Shown here: positions 33,411 through 45,027 of the stretch, piece by piece
Position numbering within the stretch: the first letter of the stretch is position 1
How the letters are laid out: every line of letters begins with the position of its first letter
Source: Nematopogon swammerdamellus
Lineage: Eukaryota; Arthropoda; Insecta; Lepidoptera; Adelidae
NCBI GenBank assembly: GCA_946902875.1
Contig: OX336338.1
Span: 11,895,971 to 11,959,970, forward strand
Direction: 5' to 3'
DNA: 64,000 nt
Translations under genes and position numbers: made by a program
The notes under the pieces: generated by a model
What the model was told of the DNA's origin: nothing
The model's database searches: none
What the model saw: the letters and a program-made list of their open reading frames with translations, nothing else

Positions 33411-34384
33411 TGTATCCGCATTGCACGCATGATTCTATTACTAAATAAAATAACATACACATAGACCATCGATCAGGTTGAGAGATTTTAATTGTTATCT
33501 GAGTCTTTCTGAAATATTACGTCATAAATAGTGTCTAAGATAAAAAAATCTAAATAAAAATGGTAGAAACTCAGTTCTTAATAGGAAAGACAAAATGTGT
33601 GAAAATATATGATTACTTAGCTAATCAGTTTTAGAAGCTACGAAAGAAAAAATAATCAATGTCAGACAAATGTATATGTAGAAAATAGATTTTTCCTGAA
33701 AGAGCTTTTTGGTTATTTTTGTATGAGCCGAAACAAGAAAATGGTAGCCTCTTAATTTAACGTTTGACGTTTTTACTTATGTCCATGAATTATGCAGAAC
33801 TTTTCTATAACTTTTTGTAATCTGAGATGAAAATATTAAAAATACAAAATGACAATGAAAAAAAAACCTACCGTATCTATGTAACACAAAAAAGTGTCGG
33901 TGAACGGAACTGAACATTCGGCGGGTAATTCCTACCTTTCCTCTGCTTTTCCATGTAGCAAAAACAATCGTCTACTTTACAACTTCCAGAAAGTACAATA
34001 ATCGTTTACTAAACAAAAAGTTATCTAAATGAGCTTCGTCAGTAAAGGGCGAGTGCGTTTTGTCCCGAAGTAGAATAATACATCGCAGACAATAAGGGTT
34101 TCGCGGAGCGCGGGGGCGGGCGGCGCGGCGGCGGCGGCTCCCTTTGTCGGCGCTTTCAACACCCTCTGTCGTAAAGGCGCCGCCTTCGCCTCTGTGTTCC
34201 ACATTTTTAAATGTGCATCGTTTAGGATTCGTCAAGAAGTCGTTTACTCTGACCTCGAGCAAAATGTTAATTATGTGAGGAAATACGAAACGCTGTCGTT
34301 GCATCGCATCGACTCGACCACAGGACTCGACACAGCCACCTCCACAAAGGTGGGTAGGTATCGATCCAATCCAAAGCTTATGTA
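33411..34384. other. No supported gene; long minus frame of unclear status
   Basis: AT-rich except 34100-34190. The minus frame 34436-33972 (154 codons) spans that GC-rich patch, starts inside a tRNA-like segment and shows no domain. I do not call it a gene. The remainder has nothing recognisable. Confidence 0.35.
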
Positions 34385-34450
34385 TGACTAATTCCCGGAG
34401 AGGACCTCTCGCATGAGAAGCCGATGCCCAAACCACTCGGCCACCCGCCG
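34385..34450 (-). repeat. tRNA-Ser-like segment, possible SINE head
   Basis: On the minus strand 'gggtggccgagtggtttggg' matches a tRNA A box, and 'ggcttctcatgcgagagg' resembles an anticodon arm. No B box or acceptor stem was found in the next 60 nt, so it is not a functional tRNA gene as it stands. Confidence 0.35.
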
Positions 34451-34624
34451 CTTAAATTATTAAATGAATTTGTATTTCAAGCCCAGTTAGGTATATTTTT
34501 ACTCGATTGCACGAAGAAAAGAAAAACTAAGATAACAAGGAAACAGGAGTAGAAAAGGTGTAGTCGGCTGTGTAGAAGGATCAAAACACTGGAGGCCGAC
34601 TACAACATTTTCTACTTGTGTTTC

Positions 34625-35025
34625 TTTTTAGATTTCCGTATCCGTACAGAAACATATTACTAAGCATACGTCGTCTGTCTATATGTCTGTCCGTCCGTCC
34701 GTTTGTCCGACTTTTAAAGTGCTGTATCTTTTGATCATGAAGAATCACCATGATTTTGAACATGTATGTATAGATACTTAACCGCATTAAGATTTATCTC
34801 GAACCTAGCCGATGAAATTTTAAGAAGAAACGTAAACAATTAAAAACAGTTCCCATACAAGAAACGTATTTTTTTCAACGTTTTATGTTCTTACTCTATC
34901 GAAAAACCGGTAAACCGGTAATACAAACAATAGTCGAACTTAGTGTGATTATAGTGCAAACTCTAAAGTGAAATAAAACACCACGGTGCGCAAGTCCGAT
35001 TCGCACTTGGCCGGTGTTTTTATTC
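34625..35025 (+). repeat. 'cgactcgcacttggccgg' dispersed element (copy 2)
   Basis: Starts 'tttccgtatccgtacagaaa' and contains 'gtctgtccgtccgtcc'. It ends 'gtccgattcgcacttggccg' plus a T-rich tail, as in 19995-20395 and 36150-36530. Confidence 0.8.
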
Positions 35026-35039
35026 ATATTGTTTTTTTT

Positions 35040-35610
35040 TATTTTTTTTATTATTCCGTACCTCAAAACAGAAAAAAAACGGAACCCTTATAGGATCACT
35101 CTCGTGTATGTCTGTCTGTCTATCTGTCACAGCTTATTTTCTCCGAATCTAACGAAAAAAGTTGCAATTTAGTATAGACAAAACATAATAATGTATATAT
35201 ATATGTATATAGAATTGGATGACCCAATCACGATTCGATTTTGAGGGTCAATTTTGGGGGACCAATTAGGAAGTTAAAACTTTTTTTTTTCAAGTGCATA
35301 ATCACTTATCAATGGGATGGGCTCGTTATAAGAAATACTAATATTATGTTCTTTCTTTTATAAATTTTAAAATGCATTTTTAAAAATATTTTAAAGAAAA
35401 TATACAAAAATCGAGCATTGCACCCTCGCACGCCCGTATCTACGAAACTACTGAAAATAGGGGGAAAAAATAGGGAATAATAGGGCCTCTCTTATAGTTT
35501 ACAGGAACATCTAAACGAAAATCTTAAGTATTGCAGTTCTCACGGAAGACGGAATGGTATGGAACCCTCTCCACGCGAGTTCGACTACTAGCACTTGACC
35601 GCTTTTTTTG
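35040..35610 (+). repeat. Related 'ttccgtacctcaaaa' dispersed element
   Basis: Starts 'attattccgtacctcaaaac', with 'tatgtctgtctgtctatctg' after it, and ends 'gagttcgactactagcactt' plus 'gaccgctttttt'. It belongs with the family at 5690 and 6965 and follows directly after copy 2 of the Ser/Leu-type repeat. Non-coding. Confidence 0.65.
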
Positions 35611-35829
35611 TATTACCTACATATGCTCACAGCTGTCACACGGGTGTATTTATAGCGAATGTAGTTTATGCTGTAGGCATGCAAACCCATAAGGGTTGCA
35701 TTCCTATAGTGTGTGCACCAATCAACGTTGCTGGTGTGAAGTTGACTAGGCAGTTACCTACCTGGGTGGTAAGATGTGCAATGAATGATAATACTCTTAG
35801 TCTGAACTATTAATTAATTCGAAGAATAT

Positions 35830-35992
35830 ATTTCCCCCCTAGTACAATCTCGGGTCCTTCAAGAGGGGTATGAATATGCACCTATCAGGCCGGCATGACA
35901 TTCGCAACCCCTGCATACGACCGAATGTCCACGGGCGTCGTTACACACCTTATGGTTGGATGGGCGCCACATGTCGCTTTTCAATAAAAAAA
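35830..35992 (+). repeat. Jockey-like LINE 3' end (copy 2)
   Basis: Reads 'cgggtccttcaagagggg', 'caggccggcatgacattcgc', 'gggcgtcgttacacacctta' and 'gcgccacatgtcgct', then 'aataaaaaaa'. The terminal A-run marks the retrotransposition 3' end. Plus orientation. Confidence 0.8.
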
Positions 35993-36149
35993 GTACTTAC
36001 ATACTTTATTAAACACCAATAAAATATATTACCACAAGTACGATTACATGTGCAGATACAATAGCTTAAAATGGGGCGTTTTCTTCCAGTGGTTACTTAA
36101 GTCCTTTATTCTAAATTCAAATTTACCCGACAGAACCGTACACTGACCT

Positions 36150-36530
36150 TACTTTTTATGTTTCCGTATCCGTACGGAAGAAGTCAATGTACGGAAACCT
36201 ATTACTAAGCTTACGCCGTCTGCCTGTCTGTCCGTCCGTCCGATGGATGTATATGTAGTATAATAAGATTATGGCGGATACACTAACAAATAATAAAAAA
36301 AAAGAAAACAGTAAAAAATTAAGGAGTTCCCCATACAAGAAATTTGTTATTTTTTATTTTTATCTTGTTTTTGGTCTATTGTAAAAACTATTATAGATAT
36401 AAGCGTCAAACTTAGTGTGACTATAGGACAAACTCTAAAGTAAAACAACAAAATATAATAGAAACCGATCAAATACGTGGTGGTACGGAAACCTCAGTGC
36501 GCGAGTCTGACTCGCACTTGGCCGGTTTTT
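36150..36530 (+). repeat. 'cgactcgcacttggccgg' dispersed element (copy 3)
   Basis: Starts 'tttccgtatccgtacggaag' with a 'ctgtccgtccgtcc' run and ends 'gagtctgactcgcacttggc' plus 'cggtttttat'. Confidence 0.8.
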
Positions 36531-37610
36531 ATAATAGTAGAGATTATATTATTATTTGAAGCTTTTCATGCTGACCTGACAAACTCACTTTGAGTTTGGG
36601 AGTTGAAAACTACATTTGGGGTTTTGTCGTGCACGAGAAATAATTGTAATGTCATTGACAAGCCCAAATCAGCCCAATTTCGAGAATCGATTAGTCTATT
36701 CAGTTTCTATCTGTTCAATTTCACTTAATCGATACGAATTACTTCAATAAATAAATTTTTTTTCTGACACATCACCATTACGTAGAAGAAAATCTTTAAA
36801 TTATGAATTAGTCAATTGTGTACTAGGAAATCATGCAAATTCTGTCTGATACATCATTGTCATTTATTTCATAATTTAAATCAATTTATCTTAGAATTAT
36901 GTACCTACCTACCCTTGTCTATGATCATCAGCCACAAGCACATCTGAATAATATAAGTATCGTGTACCAACCGTAGGTATTTCCTTGTTTAAAAGGCCTT
37001 TACTCTTTCGGTTTGGGCTCTATCTAGGTGGGAGGGTGTTCTTGTTATTACAGTGTTTTCCCTAAAACTCGATGCACTTAAGTTTTATATATAGCAAACT
37101 AGATTGGATTCTCCTTTCCATTTCCTTTAATGTGACACCCCACTCGATAGGTACGTCCTGCGTGTCCCATTTTGAATTTTCAAATTTATTTTATAGCCTA
37201 TATCTAACGACGACGCATGTAACGACACCTCATGCGTTAAATAAAATCCATCAAGCTGTTTAGGCTACAGAGCATGCCAAAGAAATGACATACATACACA
37301 CATACATATACATACATACATACATATATATACTCGAAAAACATTACTCTCCTTTTTGCTTCGCGCAGTCGGGTAAAAATTAAATGTATACACTTTAAAA
37401 TGTTAGAAGTTAGCTGTAGAGACTTAATACCAGCCAGTCTATAGAACATAATAATAAGTAATGCTTATTATTAGAGCATTTATAACGCATAGCGACAAAA
37501 AAGACGAAATTACAAAAATATGTCAATGAAAATGTTTATCATTCACACATTGACTCGCAATAAAGAAGAGGCAGTAAATAATATTGCAAAAGCGCGCAAG
37601 CGAAATAGAC
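36531..37610. other. No gene seen; short 'tacatacatac' microsatellite
   Basis: AT-rich. A tetranucleotide-like run (catacata) is at about 37288-37332. Nothing else is recognisable before the exon-like segment at 37616. Confidence 0.4.
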
Positions 37611-37615
37611 CTTAC

Positions 37616-37745
37616 CGCTTCGTAGATAGAGTTGGTTTTCGTTCGGCAGCTGGTCGGGAAAGTCCGTGGAAATGGCCAAGGCGTAGTGGTATCCGCGCCC
37701 GGGCCCGCCGGAGCGCGCGAAGACACTAACGCGGCAGTCCGCGCC
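37616..37745 (-). CDS. Candidate internal exon D, minus strand
   Basis: On the minus strand the segment ends at a strong donor (gaagcg|gtaagg at 37615). It reads GADCRVSVFARSGG, then YHYALAISTDFPDQLPNENQ and LYLRS. The GC-rich, balanced composition looks coding against AT-rich flanks. The best start is after gtgggtgag at 37746 (phase 0, matching the end of exon C at 51071), but that acceptor lacks a good pyrimidine tract. The exon would end in phase 1, which does not fit exon 18063-17896 (needs phase 2), so at least one more exon would be required if they share a gene. No family recognised. Confidence 0.45.
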
Positions 37746-38460
37746 CTCACCCACACACCATCTACTCTAGTTAGCTATACATAAGTAATAATCACTCCAC
37801 TTCTATACCTATAGGTACCACTACGTTGGTTGGCAATACAGACTGACAGGCAAAAGGGCGGTTGGTAATTCTTACACAGCATTTGAAAGTATGCCTATCC
37901 GATTTCTCTTTAACTCATCCATCACTAGCTTAGTACCTAATAAAGTATTTTCTATGTTCTTATATTATCCACGAGTATGTATTTTCTATTTTCTTAGGAG
38001 GTTAAAATAAAAATAAATTAAAATTTTCTTAACACAGAAAAAATACTGACCAAAGGTAAAGAATAAACAAAACAAAGATCTAATAAAAATAATTATTTTT
38101 TAACGTTATAAAAAGTGAAATCTGGCTTTGAAAATGAAATATGCATTTAAAATGAATGATGATAGTGAGTTTCATAAAAGTTTAAACTTTCTTTACAATG
38201 TATGTAATACCTATGTATCTCCTAGAAACGAACATTTCATTCAACACGCAAGTTGAACGAACCACGGAATATGGAATGCACATGGAAAAGGCATATGAGT
38301 AGTTACCTATATACATATACCTGAGTACCTTGTTCAGCGTAGCAATACGTACGCGTGACAGTAGTGAATATGAATAGGTAGTGATATATCCGTCTCTGTG
38401 TAAAAATTGCGTGCAATTAAGTTTTCGAGGTACCGTGTGGTGCCGGTAGGTACTTAAAAA
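37746..38460. other. No gene seen
   Basis: AT-rich, without recognisable repeats or exons. The minus frame 38472-38182 has no supporting signals. Confidence 0.4.
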
Positions 38461-39114
38461 GAATAGCCCCACTGAATCTCTCCCCGTGCATGTCGTGGTG
38501 GTCGATGTTGTGCCGCAATTTACCGGAGTCCTTGCAGCACAACACCGATTACTCTGCTTACCCCTACTGTCGGGATACAGCGTGCGGTGTGTATGTATGC
38601 ACCTATATAAATGTAAAGTTTTTCTATTGAAATTATTGAAAATAATCAGATATTATGCTATGAGTGGCGTGTTGTGTTACCCATTCGGTATGAGATTCGG
38701 TATGAAAAACGGGTACGGTTTGACATCTTTATTTGGCACTTCTTCAGCTCGGGCGATCCGATGTTTTGTGGTCGAAACGGAGTTGCGTGGAGACGCAATT
38801 TGTGCGTAATTTGTGTGCAATTTACCGGAGTCCTTGCAGCACAACACCGATTACTCTGCTTACCCCTACTGTCGGGATACAGCGTGCGGTGTGTATGTAT
38901 GCACCTATATAAATGTAAAGTTTTTCTATTGAAATTATTGAAAATAATCAGATATTATGCTATGAGTGGCGTGTTGTGTTACCCATTCGGTATGAGATTC
39001 GGTATGAAAAACGGGTACGGTTTGACATCTTTATTTGGCACTTCTTCAGCTCGGGCGATCCGATGTTTTGTGGTCGAAACGGAGTTGCGTGGAGACGCAA
39101 TTTGTGCGTACCGG
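38461..39114 (+). repeat. 302-bp tandem duplication including the 'gtgctgtaatttac'-type repeat
   Basis: 'gcaatttaccggagtccttg' occurs at 38515 and 38817. The two 298-302 bp copies that follow are almost identical, through 'gtttttctattgaaattatt' and 'cggtatgagattcggtatga', to 'gagacgcaatttgtgcg'. Long open frames in both copies come from the duplication. The near identity points to a recent event, or to an assembly artefact. Confidence 0.92.
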
Positions 39115-39826
39115 TGCGGTGGTGGGCGTATAGAAGGGTAGAGAGTTATTTGACAGAGTTTTCTTTTATCTACGGTGACAGAAAATTTGATGCCGCTAAG
39201 GTACCCATAGAGCGTGGCCTAATTCTGCTGAAGTTACGACAAAATAGAAATGGGTGTGTTTGTTTCGGTGCAACGGACGGATTTTCGTAAACACGTCTTC
39301 GTGATTGTTTCTATGCCAGATGCTTACACTCGAAGAACCATTTAATAGTTTGTATTACTCTCAGTACTAGAGCTTCACTGCAGGAAACTAAGTCATAACG
39401 AAATTGTTAAGTACATACTAAGGATACATAAAATAAAATAAATAAAAATAAATAATATTTTAGTCAACATCGTAAACAAAAACAATGGAAGTGTACCTGT
39501 AGCTACTTACGAGTAAATATATTTATTCGGTGGCATGGGCATAGTTCTCTCTTCTTGTGTTGTGGGGCAACACATGGGTTAGATTTTCGGCCAGTGTGGC
39601 GGTGTCGCTTTCTTTCCCATAAATGTCTGAGCTTGATAAGTTGGATCATTAAAACGAGTTGAATTGGTACCACTCCACTGACTGAATGTGGGGCGAAGAA
39701 AGGTTTGAAGTAGAATGAAGTAGAACACGTCCTGGGTTGAATGAAGTGGCTAATATCTACTCATGGCATACTCGAGATTTGAGAAAATATTTTTAAAAGG
39801 GTAGTTATTTCTTCATTTATTATTAC
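39115..39826. other. No gene seen
   Basis: AT-rich, without recognisable features. It runs up to the inverted Helitron-like terminus. Confidence 0.4.
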
Positions 39827-39835
39827 TAGCTATTG

Positions 39836-40165
39836 CCAGCGACTTCGTTCTCGTGGATTACAGAACAAGACAAATTATTCTTTCAGAACACCATGAAAAT
39901 GAATCTTTTCTAAATCTTTGTAAGTAAATAAGGGCGAGACCTAAGTTTATCTTAAAGCAGCTCCGCCTTCGGCCTCGCCATTAGTTACTTACTTTCTTCC
40001 AGGAGAATATTTTTACCTTGAACGAAGCTCGGCCTTCGGCCTCGCCTTTAGGGACTTACTTTCTTCGAGAGAATATAACATTTACAGGAACGCAGCTCAA
40101 CCTTCGGCCTCCTCCTTAGTTACTTACTTTATTCGAGAACGTTTATCGTTTACTTGAACGTTGTA
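39836..40165 (-). mobile_element. Helitron-like fragment with array units
   Basis: On the minus strand it ends 'cgaagtcgctggcaatagct' then 'ag' at 39836 next to T. Three units of the 'ggccttcggcctcgcc' array follow at about 39960-40110. This is a truncated third relative of the elements at 13628 and 51583. Confidence 0.6.
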
Positions 40166-40344
40166 GCATACATACATATTATATTATATTATAAAGCATG
40201 TTATTTTAAACGTCGTATTGTATTTTCGAATGTTTTGTAAAAAGTGTTCAATAGTGGTTCATTCAGGTGGTGGGTGCAAAGTCGGAAGTTTTACTTTGCT
40301 ATTTACGCATAATCAATCGTATTTAATAATTTTCAATAAGATTT

Positions 40345-40620
40345 CAATGCATTTTTTTATTGAAAGCGCGACATGTGGCTCCGAGCCACCCACAATGTAT
40401 CTAAAGACGACGTACCTACATTAGGTCGTATGACCGGGTTGCGAATGCCATGTGTCGGCCTGACAGGTGCCCATTCATGCCCCCTTGAAGGACGCGAGAC
40501 TGTACTAGAAGGAAAATACATATATATGGGCAGGGAGACCGTTCCAGAGTTTATCGGTTCTGTAGAGGAAGGATCTGCAGAACCGATTGGTACACAGTAT
40601 CCGCGGTAAGACCATCGTGT
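40345..40620 (-). repeat. Jockey-like LINE 3' end (copy 3)
   Basis: On the minus strand it includes 'ctctgccgattgg'-type sequence near 'gttctgcagatccttcctct', then a 3' UTR ending 'cacatgtcgcgctttcaata' and an A-run. It is truncated upstream. Confidence 0.75.
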
Positions 40621-40839
40621 AGGGATGTAACCCTGCATGCACAGTGCTGCATTTTTCTCAAACATATTTTATGCTACGAAAGCAGAAATACTTACTTACA
40701 CATAACTAATTATTTCTTTTCACTGTGTGTGAAGTAGATCTTTCAATACTCGACGCTGGCTGGCAGTAATGAGACTAAGTAATGAAAAACGAAGAACAGC
40801 TGACATTTTGGCTGCACCTACTTATTTTCAAATTTCGAA
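40621..40839. other. No gene seen
   Basis: Short unassigned interval. Confidence 0.3.
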
Positions 40840-41085
40840 TGAATATTTTATTGAAATTGTATTTGCCGCCAGATCCAGTCAAGAAATCTTTACTTTGGAC
40901 TAGGTACCTATGTGATTTTGAACGCGCAATAATTTGTATTATTATTTTGTTAAAATTTTTTTTTATATATTGTGTTATTCCGGGATATACACTGTCACTA
41001 TACAGAGTTTCCTCAAAATCCGTTCGGTGGTTTTTGCGTGATGCGCGTATAGACGGACAGACAATCATTTTAAAAACTGTTGTAA
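40840..41085 (-). repeat. Copy of the Helitron-like 5' segment
   Basis: Contains 'tttactttggacta', 'aacgcgcaataat' and 'ggtttttgcgtgatgcgcgt' in the same order as 53251-53617 and 53618-53970. It is the left-end region of the Helitron-like element in the minus orientation, diverged and without the acaa-repeat. Confidence 0.6.
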
Positions 41086-41434
41086 CATGTACGTACACTA
41101 TAAATATCCACGAGTGTCCTGTCTACATGTAACAGATATTCACAGTAGCAGCGAGCGAACTAAAGATGTTCAAATACATTCACACACACCTCACGCACAC
41201 ATCCACGCGCGCCGCGGCCGTCTGATCTGCCTAACTAACTCACTATAATACCTACTTATTAAAAACTGATTAGAGTAGATGAATGATTTTGCAGATAGAT
41301 GTGTGGTGAGATGTTAGTGTTACTAGGTAGAAGTACATATATTGATCAACTACCTTTAGTACAGCCATCAATGGCCAGTTTAGGTGGGTGGGTGTGATTA
41401 TCTATCTGTCTGTCTAAAACATTTACCTACCTTC

Positions 41435-41473
41435 TGTGAATTCTCAGATCCTTTCCTGATCTGAGTGTGAATT
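41435..41473. mobile_element. P-like element excision-type footprint
   Basis: An exact 8-bp direct repeat, 'tgtgaatt' (41435-41442 and 41466-41473), flanks 23 bp. Those 23 bp consist of 'ctcagatc' (first 8 bp of the left terminal repeat at 7278) joined to 'ctttcctgatctgag' (last 15 bp of the right terminal repeat). This is the scar expected when a P-superfamily element is cut out inside its terminal repeats and the ends are rejoined. Confidence 0.7.
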
Positions 41474-42425
41474 GTAATAGACATACGGAAGGACGGACAG
41501 ATGGATACGGAACCCTAAAAAAACAAATAGTCTGAATATCGTATGGTGCATACATATTGTATGATTCCAGAAACCGTTTGTTTTGACAGCTGATTTGTTT
41601 TTTCTTTCTAGCGACCGCTTAGTACCTTTTTTTATTTGAAAAAATAGAGTATATTATAGTAGTAGAGAATAGTAGAGAATATTTCAGTGTTATAGTTGGT
41701 CCATTTTCAACTTTTGACTAAAATGGGCTAATTATAACATTAGACTATCTTATACAGAACTTTCTCTGATTTGTGGAATCGTCAAATGGAACAGTGAAAA
41801 TAAAATAATCTTCGTAAAACCTAAACCTAAACCTACTTGTCTAATAATATGAATTACTTTAAAATATAATCAAAACTTGTTCCACATCAATAATTTTATC
41901 CATAATGTTTCATGTAACATTAATTAGTTTCAAACATCTCAGATCTGCGCCAGTCTGCCGGCTTCGCGTCGTCGTCGTCGCGTCGTCGCGTAGATAAAAT
42001 TGCAACTAAATAAAAAACTCCGACCACCCATGTAGCCCATACTCTGTCTCTTTTCCACACGTCGCGCGTCGCCTGCCTGCGTCCCTTTCGCTCCGAATCG
42101 GCTTAAAAAATATTTACTTTGTCTACTTTCTTACTATTGTTATTATTGCCCTTTTGGGGTGGTCCGAATTCGAACACCGCGCCGTGTTCACTGACACGCG
42201 AAAGACTCGAGAAGATTTAGCTGATGATGGTGTCGCGGTCGTAGTAAGTGCCTATCTATGCATTGCATAGCGGTATATATCTATGCATTGCATAGCGGTG
42301 TATGACAGATGAACATTTTTAGGGTTCCTTACCAAAATTGTACAAAATGAACAATTCAAATTCGTAATACAGATTCTTCCGAAAATAGTTCAAGAGTAAA
42401 TAAAGAAGTGTGTGGACCCAGGGAA
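41474..42425. other. No gene seen; short GC-rich piece and a small duplication
   Basis: AT-rich. 'gcgtcgtcgtcgtcgcgtcg' is at about 41966. 'ctatgcattgcatagcggt' occurs twice (42256-42274 and 42281-42299), each with a near-perfect palindrome. Confidence 0.4.
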
Positions 42426-42479
42426 ATTATATTGTAAATTTAAAAAAAGTTTTATTAGGCATAGCATATATAGTTCCCT

Positions 42480-42770
42480 TTCCATCTCCGAAAAATACGC
42501 ACTTGGCAGGGATTGCATCCCAACACGTTGAACTCGCGGATGCGTACCAATCGGTTCTGCAGATCTTTACTCTACAGAACTGGTAAAATGTGGAACGCTC
42601 TCCCTGCCGACATAATTTTCCCCCCAAGTATAGTTTCGGGTCCTTCAGGGGAAGCGTGAATAAGCACCTGTCGGGCTGGCATGGCATTCGCGTACGACGA
42701 ATGTCCTTGGGCGTCGTTAGACACCTTATGGATGTTCCGGCGCCACATGTCGCGCTTTCTATAAAAAAAG
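42480..42770 (+). repeat. Jockey-like LINE 3' end (copy 4, longest)
   Basis: Reads TGKMWNALPADI-type text (actggtaaaatgtggaacgc), then 'gggtccttcaggggaagcg', 'tcgggctggcatggcattcg', 'gcgccacatgtcgcgctttc' and an A-run. Frame shifts show that it is dead. It gives the best view of the element's C-terminus. Confidence 0.8.
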
Positions 42771-44364
42771 GTACCTAGCATACGAATCGTTGAAAAGGGG
42801 TTGGAGATATCAGATATATTTCAATCGTGGTTTTACTTTATATGGGTACTACTTTTTATTGGGTCATTTCATAAAAGTCTATTTTATGTCGTCAACTCGG
42901 AAATTCTGAAAAAGGGTTAGGCATGTAACTAGCCTAGCCAAAATTACAGGAAAACTTTCTTCGAGAAAGCCTGACGTTAGCCTTTACGGGAAATTAATTG
43001 AGTTTCAGTACTTTGAATAGCGAGCCGCCTTCCCTCCGATTTTCTGACACCAATTTACCTGTCTTGAGTCAAGCTGCTGAAAGTTACTACTGCACTGCAT
43101 TTCAACACTCGACTGCGCCATTTTATTAACGTTTAGGGTTCCGTATCCTCACGGGGCCCTATTACTAAGCCACTAAAGGAACAAAATTCCTTATTGCTAC
43201 ATATGTAATGTACATATACATAGGTGTTTGTAAACAAACTGTAGATTTTGCGTGTTTGTGCCATTTATGTCTGTATGTACATTGAAAACATTGAAAAAAA
43301 AAAATTTTTTTTCGGTCTGAAGGAAGTTGATAGAACGTATTAAGATCATTTTTGAATTTTAGACTGTGTAGATATCTTTTTATTTGGACGAAGTAGACCT
43401 GGCATCACGCCAAGTGTACTGACCCAATTCGGATGGCGTTTTTAAATAAATAAATATAAACAGGCAGTAACAAATAGGCTATATTTTTGCCGATCATAAT
43501 AGCACCTGGCACCTTCAACCCGTTTGTCTACATATTATGAGGGGGTTGTTTGGCGCAAGGGCACCCGCTCCAACTATCGAGCCTTTTGAGTAAAGAATAT
43601 TTTGGTTTATTTTTCATAATAATGGATCGTACATGTTTTTACAAGTATATATTATTTATTATAGGCACAGACACTGACTGGCTATTAAATGTTTATTCTT
43701 ACATAAAATGAGTGTAGTAGGTGGGTGCACATAATATTCATTATTATGTGATACTTACTGATAATGATAACATTATTTTGCCTGAACAAAGTTCGGTCGT
43801 AAGAAACAGCAATGAACAATAGTTAATATTTTATGTCCAGTTCAGAGCAGCCGCCTCGATCAGAGGAAAGACAGACATTGCACCTAGCTCCGTCAAGAAT
43901 AACGTGTTATGTGCTGACTGCTGACCTCTCCGGTGAAGAAGATTATGTACCTACCCAACCAAAAAATTATTAACAATTTTATTTTAAATGTGATGTTTAA
44001 TAAAAATAAATGTGTTTATAGCATAGAAATATTATATGTAGGTAAGTAAGTAGGTAGGTAAGTTCAGGCTCAGTACTCGGCTCTCTCGTTTCCCAACAGG
44101 TTGAGCAAGAAATCCAGCGAGAGGTTGTTGACTAAACAGCATAGCGTGATTGTACATAATTGGAAGCATTTTATGAAGTTATTTTTACTATCGGTGGGGT
44201 AATTATTCATAGAGCATCGCATGAGGCCGGGAAAATACGGGCATTATGTGGTGCAGTTATGCTGGCACCATTATTGAGCGATTTGAAGGGAAATTTCTGT
44301 TTAGTATCCTTTTTAACTTACTTATTGTCCTTTATTTATTACCTTGTCTGTCAGGTTTTTTGAC
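42771..44364. other. No gene seen; repeat scraps
   Basis: A truncated 'gggttccgtatcctcacggg' repeat start is at about 43134-43160. About 43835-43930 resembles, in diverged form, part of the 20.8-kb and 45.4-kb repeat ('ccagttcagagcagccg'). No exon is supported. Confidence 0.4.
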
Positions 44365-44755
44365 ATACATACCACACGTAGTATGCCGACAATTGTGGTA
44401 GGCAGCGTAATCGGTGTTGTTCTGCAAGTACTCTGGTAAATTACAGCACAGCACCGTCTACCACGCTTAGCAAAGTATTAGGATAAGATAACTATCAAGC
44501 AGCAAGTAAGGCACGAAGATCCACGAGGCACAACGCACAACCGAAGGGAAGCACTGATATGATATGGCACCTAAGTAAGGCACGAAGACCCACCTGCTGC
44601 ATGACTCGGTGGAAGGGCGGTGCCAAGGTGAAGGGTGTGTGGCTGACCTTTCGCTCTTTAGCGCGGCACCTTGTCCTTATCCCATAGTCGCCTTTTACGA
44701 CATGCACGGGTAGAGATTCAGTGGCGCTATTCTTTTTAAGTACCTGCCTCACACA
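44365..44755 (-). repeat. Dispersed repeat, 'gtgctgtaatttac' family (inverted copy)
   Basis: On the minus strand: 'ggtgctgtgctgtaatttac' core, 'tatcctaatactttgctaag', 'gccttacttgctgcttgata'. The distal part contains 'ccttttacgacatgcacggg', which is also found at 45547-45570. A partly duplicated segment ('taaggcacgaaga') appears twice. Confidence 0.7.
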
Positions 44756-45027
44756 GTACCGATTTAAAAATAAATAGGTACGGTTTTTTTGAGGACTAAT
44801 CCCAGCGAGACGCGCAGATTTTCCGAAAATATTTAGGTAAATTCAGAATAATATGTGGGTAATCCTAACATTCAAGATAGTAAGTAGGTACATTATAGTT
44901 CGTTCACTTTTTAAATTATTAAGCAATAATCCCTTCAGAGCTTCTATGGATTATTTTAGTAAATATCTCCTTGATTTCCACATCTACCTGTTCCTATCGA
45001 AGTTCATCATCAGCCTGAATCTGTAAA

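Noticed and set aside
33972..34436. 154-codon minus frame
   Set aside because: Starts in a tRNA-like segment, crosses a GC-rich patch, no recognisable domain or splice support.
38486..39290. Three plus frames of 104-155 codons
   Set aside because: Generated by the 302-bp duplication; the same peptide appears in shifted copies.
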